Below, in pieces: positions 34,710-42,509 of a stretch of 64,000 bases of DNA. Below the pieces are notes generated by a model. It was not told the DNA's origin. It saw only the letters and a list, made by a program, of their open reading frames with translations, and searched no databases. The translations under genes were made by a program, and so were the position numbers. The stretch spans positions 1-64,000 of the forward strand of contig CAJMLN010000004.1 in NCBI GenBank assembly GCA_905214315.1. The letters run 5' to 3'. The DNA comes from an uncultured bacterium (lineage in GTDB: Bacteria > Bacillota > Clostridia > Christensenellales > QALW01). Every line of letters begins with the position of its first letter. Positions within the stretch are counted from its first letter, which is position 1.

Positions 34710-36691
34710 AAATAAAATTGCTTGACGCCTCCGTTGCCAACAAAATCGCCGCGGGCGAGGTAGTGGAGCGGCCGGCTTCCATTGTAAAGGAGCTGGTGGA
34801 AAACAGCATAGACGCCGGCGCCAGCAGCGTAACGGTGGAAATCCGCGGCGGCGGGAGCGAGCTGATCCGCATTTCCGATAACGGCTGCGGCATGGAAGAG
34901 GAAGACGTAAAACAGGCCTTTCTGCGCCACGCCACCAGCAAAATCTCCCGCGCGGAGGATTTAAACGATATTAACACCTTAGGCTTCCGCGGCGAGGCGC
35001 TGGCCAGCATCGCGGCCGTCTCCCGCGTGCGCCTGGTAACACGAACCGCCGACGCGCAGGAGGGAACGGAAATTGAGCTGGAGGGCGGAAAAATACAAAA
35101 GTTCTGCGCCGCCGGCTGCCCGGAGGGGACGGGCATATGGGTAAAGGAGCTGTTCTTTAACACTCCCGCCCGCCGGAAATTTTTAAAAAAGCCCTCGCAG
35201 GAGGCCTCCTACATCGGCGAGGCGATGACGCGCCTTGCCCTTTCCAACCCCGGTATTTCCATGCGCTTTATCAGCGAAGGCAAAACGCTTTTGCACACCC
35301 CCGGCGACGGGAATCTGCTCTCCGCGATCCGTGCAATCTACGGCGCGGAGGTCTCCGGCAATATGCTTCCGGTAGACTATGAAGCCAACCATATCCGCTT
35401 GACCGGATATTTAGGCAACCGCGAGCTGCAGAAGAACAACCGCAGCTGGCAGCTGCTGTTTGTAAACGGCCGCTGGATTAAGAACCAGCTGGTTTCCCAG
35501 GCGGCGCAGGACGCCTATGCCGGAAGACTGAATATCGGCAAATTCCCGTTTTTTATTTTGAAAATGGAGCTTTCGGGGAATTTGGTGGATGTAAACGTGC
35601 ATCCCAATAAGCAGGAGGTGCGCTTTGCCGACGGCCTGCCGGTTTATGAAACCGTGAACAGGGCCGTTTACGATGCTCTGCGGGTCCATCAGGAGGTCCC
35701 GGGGCTGTTCCGGGATCGTTTGCCGCAGATTTCAGGCACAGCGGGGATTATAGAGGTGGAAACCGTCGGCCAGGAAACGCCCGCATTTATCGAGGGCGCC
35801 GGGAAGACGCAGCCGGCCGGTATGCCGGCGGAGCCTGTTGTTTTGGAAAAGGGAAATATGGCTGTACCTGCGTATCCCGCCTCTGCACCGGAGCCTTCTG
35901 CACCGCAGCCTGCGAAGGAAGCGGCGCCTGAAAATTCTTTTTTACAGCCGCCGGAGCAGGAAAAACAGCGTGTGGCCCAGGAGGTAAAAAAGTTTGCCGA
36001 ATTTATTGCCCAAAGCGCGCCGGAGGTGGCCGAAACCGGGTTTTCGCCGGTGGAGCTCTTTCAGCGTTCTCCGCAGCCTGCGGCTATGCAGCAGGAGCTT
36101 GCGCTTTCGTATCAGCCGCAGTATAAGGTAACGGGTATTCTGTTTGATACGTATATTCTTTTAGAGGCCGGAGAGGATGTATATATCGTTGACCAGCATG
36201 CCGCGCATGAACGGCTGCTGTTTGAAAAATTTATGAAGCAGGCCGGGGAAAACGCGTCGGCCAGCCAGCTGATGCTGGCGCCGGCGGTTATTCAGGTATC
36301 TCCCGCGGAGCAGGCCATTTTGGAGGAAATGCTGCCCCAGCTGGAGGAGATCGGCTATGAAATTGAAGCCATAGGTCCCGGCGCCTTTGCCGTAAAAGCC
36401 GCGCCCGCGGCCCTGGGGACGGTGGATCCGGAGCGCTTTATTTCCGGTCTGCTGGATGAAAGTGCCTCGCTCAGGCAGCTAAAGAGCGCCGAGCTTAAGC
36501 GTTCGCGCCTGATACAGCTCTCCTGCAAAAGTGCGGTCAAGGGCGGCGATAAGCTTTCCGGAGAGGATATCGAAAAGCTGATGGAGCTGATCGTTCAGGA
36601 AAATATTCCGCTTTCCTGCCCCCACGGCCGGCCGATTTTAATTAAGCTTACAAAGCGCGAGCTGGAAGTGCGCTTTAAACGGATCCAATGA
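34706..36691 (+). CDS. mutL: DNA mismatch repair protein MutL with endonuclease motif
   Basis: The 661-residue MutL has a GHKL ATPase N-terminus: NKIAAGEVVERPASIVKELV, SDNGCGM, TLGFRGEALASI. A Pro/Ala/Glu-rich linker follows (about 360-460), then a C-terminal dimer domain. The latter contains DQHAAHERLLFE, matching the DQHA-x2-E-x4-E motif of nicking MutL proteins, with CKSAVKGGDKL and CPHGRP completing the site. It should therefore nick the new strand itself, as in bacteria without MutH. It overlaps mutS and miaA by four bases each. Confidence 0.96.
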   Translation: MKIKLLDASVANKIAAGEVVERPASIVKELVENSIDAGASSVTVEIRGGGSELIRISDNGCGMEEEDVKQAFLRHATSKISRAEDLNDINTLGFRGEALASIAAVSRVRLVTRTADAQEGTEIELEGGKIQKFCAAGCPEGTGIWVKELFFNTPARRKFLKKPSQEASYIGEAMTRLALSNPGISMRFISEGKTLLHTPGDGNLLSAIRAIYGAEVSGNMLPVDYEANHIRLTGYLGNRELQKNNRSWQLLFVNGRWIKNQLVSQAAQDAYAGRLNIGKFPFFILKMELSGNLVDVNVHPNKQEVRFADGLPVYETVNRAVYDALRVHQEVPGLFRDRLPQISGTAGIIEVETVGQETPAFIEGAGKTQPAGMPAEPVVLEKGNMAVPAYPASAPEPSAPQPAKEAAPENSFLQPPEQEKQRVAQEVKKFAEFIAQSAPEVAETGFSPVELFQRSPQPAAMQQELALSYQPQYKVTGILFDTYILLEAGEDVYIVDQHAAHERLLFEKFMKQAGENASASQLMLAPAVIQVSPAEQAILEEMLPQLEEIGYEIEAIGPGAFAVKAAPAALGTVDPERFISGLLDESASLRQLKSAELKRSRLIQLSCKSAVKGGDKLSGEDIEKLMELIVQENIPLSCPHGRPILIKLTKRELEVRFKRIQ

Positions 36692-37560
36692 GCGTACTGA
36701 TCCTTGCCGGGCCCACGGCCTCGGGAAAAACACGGCTGGGGGCGGAGCTGGCCGGGCGGCTTGGCGGCGAAATCATCTCCTGTGATTCCATGCAGATTTA
36801 TCGGGATATTCCCATCTGCTCCGCTGCGCCTTCAAAAGAGGAGCGGCGGGGAATTCCCCATCATTTAATCGGCTTTCTGCCCTTTGACGCAAGGTTTACC
36901 GTGGTGGATTACCGCAGGGAAGCCCTGAAAAAGATACGGGAAATTCTTGCGCGGGGGAAACAGCCCATTCTGGTGGGCGGAACGGGACTGTATGTTCATT
37001 CCCTGCTGTATGAGGCGGACTTTGCCGGCGGGCAGGATGAGGCTCTGCGCCGCAGCCTGGAGGCGCTGACGGACGCCGAGCTGTATGCGCGCCTGCTGGA
37101 GGCGGATCGGAATACAAAAATTTCTCCTTCTGACCGCAAACGGATGCTCCGTGCGCTGGAGGTCTACGCACTGACCGGGAAAACCCCGCAGCAGGGAGAG
37201 TCCTGGCGGAAAAAGAGTTCGGAGTTTGCCTATAAGCTGTTTTGCATTTCGCCCCCCCGCGAAGCGCTTTACGAAAGAATCAACCGCCGGGTGGAGGAGA
37301 TGCTGGAGGCCGGGATGGAAGAGGAAATCCGGCGGCTGCAGAGGCTGGGCGTAAACGAAACGCACCAGTGCTACAAGGCTATCGGCTGCCGGCAGCTGAT
37401 AGAATATTTTGAAGGAAAGATTACGCGGGAGCAGGCGGTGGAAAAAATCAAGACCGAAAGCCGCCGGTACGCCAAGCGGCAGCTGACCTGGATGCGCGGC
37501 GAGGAGGCCGTGTGGCTGGAGGGAAAAGACCCGCTGAAGCAAATACTGGAGGAGCTATGA
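36688..37560 (+). CDS. miaA: tRNA dimethylallyltransferase
   Basis: The 290-residue P-loop enzyme moves a dimethylallyl group to A37 of tRNAs, giving the i6A substrate of MiaB. LAGPTASGKTRLGAEL (residues about 5-20), DSMQIYRDIPICSA, GIPHHLIGF, LVGGTGLYVHSLLY and the C-terminal YAKRQLTWMRG are family features. It starts within the mutL stop and ends overlapping the next gene (ATGA). Its place after mutL is conserved in many Firmicutes. Confidence 0.96.
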   Translation: MSVLILAGPTASGKTRLGAELAGRLGGEIISCDSMQIYRDIPICSAAPSKEERRGIPHHLIGFLPFDARFTVVDYRREALKKIREILARGKQPILVGGTGLYVHSLLYEADFAGGQDEALRRSLEALTDAELYARLLEADRNTKISPSDRKRMLRALEVYALTGKTPQQGESWRKKSSEFAYKLFCISPPREALYERINRRVEEMLEAGMEEEIRRLQRLGVNETHQCYKAIGCRQLIEYFEGKITREQAVEKIKTESRRYAKRQLTWMRGEEAVWLEGKDPLKQILEEL

Positions 37561-38822
37561 ACGAAATACTGGCAGAAGAATACGGCGTTTCTGCGCCGCT
37601 TTTAAAAAAGGCGGCGGAGGCGGAGGAAAAGTGCGCCGGAGTTTTTCGGAAAATTGACGAGGTAAAGGAATACAACCAGCTGCGGGTGCTGCACGCGTTT
37701 ATGGAGGAGCGGGTTTCGCCCTCGCACTTTGCGCCCAGCTACGGCTACGGCTACGACGACGCCGGAAGAGAAAAGCTGGAACAACTGTTCGCCCGCATTT
37801 TTAAGGCGGAGGCGGCACTGGTACGGCCGCACATTGCCTCCGGAACCCATGCGCTGTCTGTTGCCCTGCAGGGAATCGTGCGCCGGGGAGACCGCGTGGT
37901 TTCCGCCTCGGGCGCACCGTATGATACCTTGGAGAGCATCATCGGCCATAAAGCGCCCGTTGAGGGCTCTCTCTGCGACAGAGGCGCTTTTTATGAGGAA
38001 CTGCCGCTGAGGGCGGACGGCAAAATGGATTTTGAAAACCTTGCGGCCTTTGCGCGCGGCGCGGCGGTCATCATGCTGCAGCGCTCCCGCGGATATCAGG
38101 ACAGACCCAGCCTTACGATTGCGGATATCCGCCGGGCGGCGGATATCATTCGGCAGGCGGAACCGTCGGCCGTGATTTTTGTGGATAACTGCTACGGCGA
38201 ATTTGTGGAGGACTGCGAGCCGCTGGAGGCCGGCGCGGATATCATGGTAGGCTCGCTGATTAAAAACGCCGGCGGCGGTCTGGCCCCCACCGGCGCGTAT
38301 ATTGCCGGCCGGGCGGATTTAATAGAGCGCGTTTCCTACCGGCTGACGGCGCCGGGCATCGGCAGCGAGGTGGGCAGCTATGCGGCGGGATATCTGCCGT
38401 TTTATCAGGGATTGTTTTTAGCGCCGCAAACGGTTTCCGAGGCGCTCAAGGGCGCGGTGTTCACCGCCGCCATGCTGGAGGAGTACGGCTACCGGCCTTC
38501 GCCAAAATGGAATGAAGCGCGGGGCTGCATCATACAATCGGTACAGCTGGGCAGCGCCGAAAAGGTCGTTGCGCTGTGCCGGCAGATTCAAAGAGTTTCC
38601 CCGGTGGATTCCTACGTAACGCCGGAGCCCTGGGCCATGCCGGGGTACAGCGACGAAGTGATTATGGCCGCGGGCACGTTTATCCAAGGGGCGTCCATTG
38701 AATTAAGCGGCGACGCGCCTATTCGCGAACCCTATATGTTTTATATGCAGGGCGGCATTGTGTATGCCCAGGTAAAGGCGGCAGTGCTGTGCGCCCTTGA
38801 AAAAATGAACGGAGGTCTTTAA
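37557..38822 (+). CDS. Methionine gamma-lyase-like / aluminium-resistance family PLP protein
   Basis: The 421-residue PLP-fold protein belongs to the family once called aluminium resistance protein (YnbB in Bacillus), now Met_gamma_lyase-like in Pfam. Family features are HFAPSYGYGYDDAGREKLE, RPHIASGTHALSVAL, FVDNCYGEFVED and MVGSLIKNAGGGLAPTGAY with the probable PLP lysine. The ATG 37557 lies in the miaA stop. The enzyme activity in this family is not firmly established; a carbon-sulfur lyase is likely. It commonly follows miaA in Firmicutes, as here. Confidence 0.88.
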   Translation: MNEILAEEYGVSAPLLKKAAEAEEKCAGVFRKIDEVKEYNQLRVLHAFMEERVSPSHFAPSYGYGYDDAGREKLEQLFARIFKAEAALVRPHIASGTHALSVALQGIVRRGDRVVSASGAPYDTLESIIGHKAPVEGSLCDRGAFYEELPLRADGKMDFENLAAFARGAAVIMLQRSRGYQDRPSLTIADIRRAADIIRQAEPSAVIFVDNCYGEFVEDCEPLEAGADIMVGSLIKNAGGGLAPTGAYIAGRADLIERVSYRLTAPGIGSEVGSYAAGYLPFYQGLFLAPQTVSEALKGAVFTAAMLEEYGYRPSPKWNEARGCIIQSVQLGSAEKVVALCRQIQRVSPVDSYVTPEPWAMPGYSDEVIMAAGTFIQGASIELSGDAPIREPYMFYMQGGIVYAQVKAAVLCALEKMNGGL

Positions 38823-38825
38823 AGG

Positions 38826-40043
38826 ATGGAACAGCTTGGCGTAAAACCGTGTGATATTCTGATTCCCGCGCCGGGAGCAGATCTGTACGCTTATTCGGTG
38901 GTGGCATGCGACCAGTTTACCAGCGACGGGGCTTACTGGAAGGAGGCGGCGCGCATCGCGGGGGAAAAGCCCTCCGCGCTAAAGCTGATCTTTCCGGAGA
39001 TTTATTTAGCCGGGGATAACCGCGCGCGAACCGAGGAGATTAATAAAACGATGCGGGAATATCTTTCCGCCGGTGTTTTTTGCGAAATAAAAAACGCCGT
39101 CTTTTATGTGGAACGGACGCTCTCCTTCGGCGGCGTGCGCCGGGGCATCGTACTGGCGGCCGATCTGGAGGCGTATGACTATGCGCCGGACTCCCATTCG
39201 CTGATTCGCGCCACTGAGGGAACCATTGAGGATCGCCTTCCGCCGCGGGTGCTGATACGGAAGGACGCGCCGATCGAGCTGCCCCATATCATGCTGCTGA
39301 TCGACGATAAAAAGAATCAGGTGATCGCGCCGCTTTCACAGATGGAAAAAACGCCGGTTTACCAGACGGAGCTGATGCTCGGCGGCGGCAGCATCAAGGG
39401 CTGGTGCCTGGGCGAGGAGGCAAAGGCGCATGTGCTGAACAGCCTACCCCTGGCGGAATGCGGTACGGGCGGGAATGTGATTCGCTTTGCCGTGGGCGAC
39501 GGCAACCATTCCCTGGCCACGGCTAAAAAATGCTGGGAAGAGCTGAAAAAAAGCCTGACGCCGGAGCAGCTTCAGAATCACCCCGCCCGGTACGCGCTGT
39601 GCGAGATTGTGAATCTGCATGAGGAATCCATGGTGTTCGAGCCGATTCACCGGGTGCTGTTTGATGTGGACGTGCCGGATTTCCTTCGGGCGCTTGCGGA
39701 CATAGAAGGGGAATCGGACCAGAGCTGCCTTGTTTTGGCGGAAGGAAGCGAACGGCGTATCTGTCTGAAGCCGTCCCATACGCTTACCGTGGGTACGCTG
39801 CAGCGCTTTCTGGACGAATATCTGAAAGGCCATCCCGGGGTGCGCATCGACTATGTCCATGAGCCGGAGCAGGTAAAAAAGCTGGCAGGGGAAAAAAATA
39901 CCGTGGGCATTTTATTGCCCGCCATTGCAAAGGAATCGCTCTTTCCGGCCGTGCAGGAGAACGGACCGCTTCCGCGCAAGACGTTCTCCATGGGCATGGG
40001 ACAGGATAAACGCTACTATTTAGAGGCAAGAAAAATAAGATAG
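38826..40043 (+). CDS. DUF1015 family protein
   Basis: The 405-residue protein is recognised as DUF1015 by SVVACDQFTSD near the start, the RATEGTIEDRLPPRVLIRKD block and IRFAVGDGNHSLATAKKCWEE (about 215-235). The last looks like a nucleotide- or phosphate-binding turn in a nuclease/HipA-unrelated fold. The function is unknown. In other anaerobes the family lies near serine-biosynthesis genes, but no serA or serC is present here; instead aspartate kinase follows 12 bases downstream. Three bases separate it from the preceding lyase gene. Confidence 0.88.
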   Translation: MEQLGVKPCDILIPAPGADLYAYSVVACDQFTSDGAYWKEAARIAGEKPSALKLIFPEIYLAGDNRARTEEINKTMREYLSAGVFCEIKNAVFYVERTLSFGGVRRGIVLAADLEAYDYAPDSHSLIRATEGTIEDRLPPRVLIRKDAPIELPHIMLLIDDKKNQVIAPLSQMEKTPVYQTELMLGGGSIKGWCLGEEAKAHVLNSLPLAECGTGGNVIRFAVGDGNHSLATAKKCWEELKKSLTPEQLQNHPARYALCEIVNLHEESMVFEPIHRVLFDVDVPDFLRALADIEGESDQSCLVLAEGSERRICLKPSHTLTVGTLQRFLDEYLKGHPGVRIDYVHEPEQVKKLAGEKNTVGILLPAIAKESLFPAVQENGPLPRKTFSMGMGQDKRYYLEARKIR

Positions 40044-40055
40044 GGGATAAAGGAC

Positions 40056-41384
40056 ATGATAAAGGTAACAAAATTCGGCGGAAGCTCCCTGGCTGATGCG
40101 GCGCAGTTTCAGAAGGTGGCTGAAATTATTCAGGCCGATCCGGCCAGAAAGTACGTGGTGCCCTCGGCGCCGGGCAAGCGGTTTAAAAATGACGATAAGG
40201 TGACCGATCTTTTATATAAGAGCTACGCCCTTGCCAGCTCCGGGCAGGATACCGCCGAGGTGTTTGCGGAAATTACCCGCCGTTACACGGATATTAAAAA
40301 CGAGCTGGCCCTTAAGACGGACGTGGAAGGGCTGATTTCCCGGATAAAAAACCGGGTGGACGGCGGCGCCGGCATCGCGTATACGGCCTCCCGGGGCGAA
40401 TATTTAAACGGTATTCTTTTGGCGGAATATTTAGGCTTTGCGTTTATTGACGCGGCGGAGGTTATTTTGTTTGATTCCCGCGGCGTGCTGGATGCGGAGA
40501 AGACCAATACCATTATGAGCAAACGGCTTTTAAAGGAAAAGCAGGCCGTGATCCCCGGCTTTTACGGCTCCGGCCCCGACGGCAGCATCGTTACATTTTC
40601 CCGCGGCGGCTCGGATATTACCGGCTCGCTGGTAGCCCGCGCGGCTAAGGCGGATCTGTATGAAAACTGGACCGACGTTTCCGGCTTTATGGTTACCGAT
40701 CCGCGGATTGTCCCCGAAACCCGCGTGATCCGCTACATTACCTATAAGGAGCTGCGCGAGCTTTCCTATATGGGCGCTTCGGTGCTGCATCAGGATGCGG
40801 TATTCCCGGTTTCCCAGAGCGGGATTCCGATCAATATCCGCAACACCAATGAGCCCGACGCACCGGGAACCATGATTGTGCATCAGCTGCCCAGGGAGCA
40901 TCAGAGCGATACGGTTATTACCGGCATTGCCGGACATAAGGGCTACTGCGCCATTACCATCGAAAAGAATATGATGAACAGCGAGCTGGGCATCGGCCGC
41001 CGCTTTTTGGAGGTGTTTGAAAGAAACAACATCCTGTTTGAGCATCTTCCCAGCGGTGTGGATACGATGTCGGCCGTGCTCAACGCCAAGGCGATTGAGG
41101 GGAAACAGGAAAGCGTAATGGCCAGTATACAGGATGAAATTGAGCCGGATTCCATTGAGTTTATTCCCAACCTGGCACTTTTGGCCGTGGTAGGACACGG
41201 CATGGCCAGAAGCGCCGGCACCGCGGGTAAGATTTTTTCGGCCTTGGGAAAACAGAATATCAATATTCGCATTATCGATCAAGGCTCCAGTGAAATCAAT
41301 ATTATCATCGGCGTTGATGAACAGGATCTGGAAAAGAGTATCCGTACCATTTACGACGCCTTTGCCCGGGAAGAGCTTTTGTGA
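40056..41384 (+). CDS. lysC: Aspartate kinase
   Basis: The 442-residue enzyme phosphorylates aspartate, the first step toward lysine, methionine and threonine. KVTKFGGSSLADA is the family start, FSRGGSDITGSLVARAAKADLYENWTDVSGF (split here across about 185-215) lines the ATP and aspartate site, and two ACT domains (about 300-442) give feedback control by lysine or threonine. The variant resembles the clostridial/thrA-like group with an insertion after residue 30. It lies at the end of the mismatch-repair/tRNA operon; thrC is 23 kb away. Confidence 0.92.
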   Translation: MIKVTKFGGSSLADAAQFQKVAEIIQADPARKYVVPSAPGKRFKNDDKVTDLLYKSYALASSGQDTAEVFAEITRRYTDIKNELALKTDVEGLISRIKNRVDGGAGIAYTASRGEYLNGILLAEYLGFAFIDAAEVILFDSRGVLDAEKTNTIMSKRLLKEKQAVIPGFYGSGPDGSIVTFSRGGSDITGSLVARAAKADLYENWTDVSGFMVTDPRIVPETRVIRYITYKELRELSYMGASVLHQDAVFPVSQSGIPINIRNTNEPDAPGTMIVHQLPREHQSDTVITGIAGHKGYCAITIEKNMMNSELGIGRRFLEVFERNNILFEHLPSGVDTMSAVLNAKAIEGKQESVMASIQDEIEPDSIEFIPNLALLAVVGHGMARSAGTAGKIFSALGKQNINIRIIDQGSSEINIIIGVDEQDLEKSIRTIYDAFAREELL

Positions 41385-42229
41385 AACGGAAAAAAGCAAT
41401 CTGCATCGCCTGTATTTTGCTTTCGGCAATCTTTACCGCGGGAGGAATTGCCGGAAGCATTTGGATAGAGAGAGAGATTCACTTTACCCCGGAATATGAA
41501 AGGATTGACCTCGCGCCGATTCTGGAAAAGGAAACGCTTTGCCCGGAGGATTATAAAACGCTGTTTTATCAAACGGGCCTGGGCAGGCGGGCGGTTGACC
41601 AGCTGCGGACGCAGGAGGATTTTACGGCGCAGATTACGGCGTTTCAGGAGGCGTTTTTCGGCGGAGCTTCAGCCGCCCGGTGTTACCGCGCGGGCATCAG
41701 CACGCGGATGGAGCATACGGTGGATGAGGACGGCAGAAATACGGCGGGCTTTTCTTTGGCGCCATATGAAGAGGGCTATGTGGTGGCCATGTTCTCCAGT
41801 CATTCCTTTGGCTGGCGGCACGGTCACGCGGGGCTTATCACCGGCAGCAATCGTGTGCTGGAGGCACCGATTTTAGGCGTTCCCGCCGGAGAATACCGCT
41901 TGAATACGTGGCGGGAATATCCCACGTTTGTCATGCTGCGGCTGAAAGATGCGTCGGAGGAGGAGCTGGAAAAAATAGCCGACGATGCACTGGAGAATCT
42001 GACGGGCGTTGACTACAGCCCGTTGGCGGGAGTTTTGCATAAATACAGCGGCCGGCGGCCAGCTACAACCCAGTGCGCACATCTGGTATGGCATGCGTTT
42101 TATACGGCCGGTTATGATATCGATTCTACCGGCGGCAATATCGTTACCGTTTGGGATCTGGTGAACAGCGAGCTGTTTGAGGTGGTGCAGATCTATGGAC
42201 TGGATCCGGATCGCCTGTGGCGGGAATAA
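41381..42229 (+). CDS. YiiX/YebB-like permuted NlpC/P60 membrane protein
   Basis: The 282-residue protein has an N-terminal membrane helix (about 5-28) and an extracytoplasmic domain with the order expected of circularly permuted papain-fold (DUF830/YiiX) enzymes: RHGHAGLITGSNRVLEAP first (His and Glu) and TQCAHLVWHAFYTAGYD later (Cys). It could hydrolyse peptide or lipid amides at the cell surface. GTG 41381 lies inside the lysC stop, so it is cotranscribed although its role looks unrelated. The family call rests on motif order. Confidence 0.7.
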   Translation: MKRKKAICIACILLSAIFTAGGIAGSIWIEREIHFTPEYERIDLAPILEKETLCPEDYKTLFYQTGLGRRAVDQLRTQEDFTAQITAFQEAFFGGASAARCYRAGISTRMEHTVDEDGRNTAGFSLAPYEEGYVVAMFSSHSFGWRHGHAGLITGSNRVLEAPILGVPAGEYRLNTWREYPTFVMLRLKDASEEELEKIADDALENLTGVDYSPLAGVLHKYSGRRPATTQCAHLVWHAFYTAGYDIDSTGGNIVTVWDLVNSELFEVVQIYGLDPDRLWRE

Positions 42230-42456
42230 AAGCATGTGTATATAAAAAAGGACTTACGCTGCATACCGCATGATAGCCCGATGAAAAAATGCGCTTTGAC
42301 GATGAGAAGAAATAGCGGTGGAAAGAAAAATACGTCGCCTCTTGAAGCCGGGGAACTTTTTGCCTTGCAAAAATCCGGAGGAAGAGATAAAACGAAGCGG
42401 TGCCGTTTTTCTTTTTCATTTAATATTTGGAGTAAAAGAAGGCAGTTACGATAAAA
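42230..42456. other. Intergenic stretch between convergent units
   Basis: No convincing gene is seen; small open frames lack a ribosome-binding site. It ends at the shared hairpin terminator. Confidence 0.5.
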
Positions 42457-42492
42457 CCCCTGTTCGATTTTGTAGTGAACAGGGGCTTTATT
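42453..42492. terminator. Bidirectional terminator, end of the glycyl-radical operon
   Basis: CCCCTGTTC (42457-42465) pairs with GAACAGGGG (42477-42485). Rightward it is followed by CTTTATTG and leftward by TTTTATCG. It ends both convergent units. Confidence 0.8.
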
Positions 42493-42509
42493 GTGTTTGT
42501 AAGATGTTT

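Noticed and set aside
40530..41429. A 299-codon leftward open frame
   Set aside because: It is antisense to lysC, with no recognisable motif.
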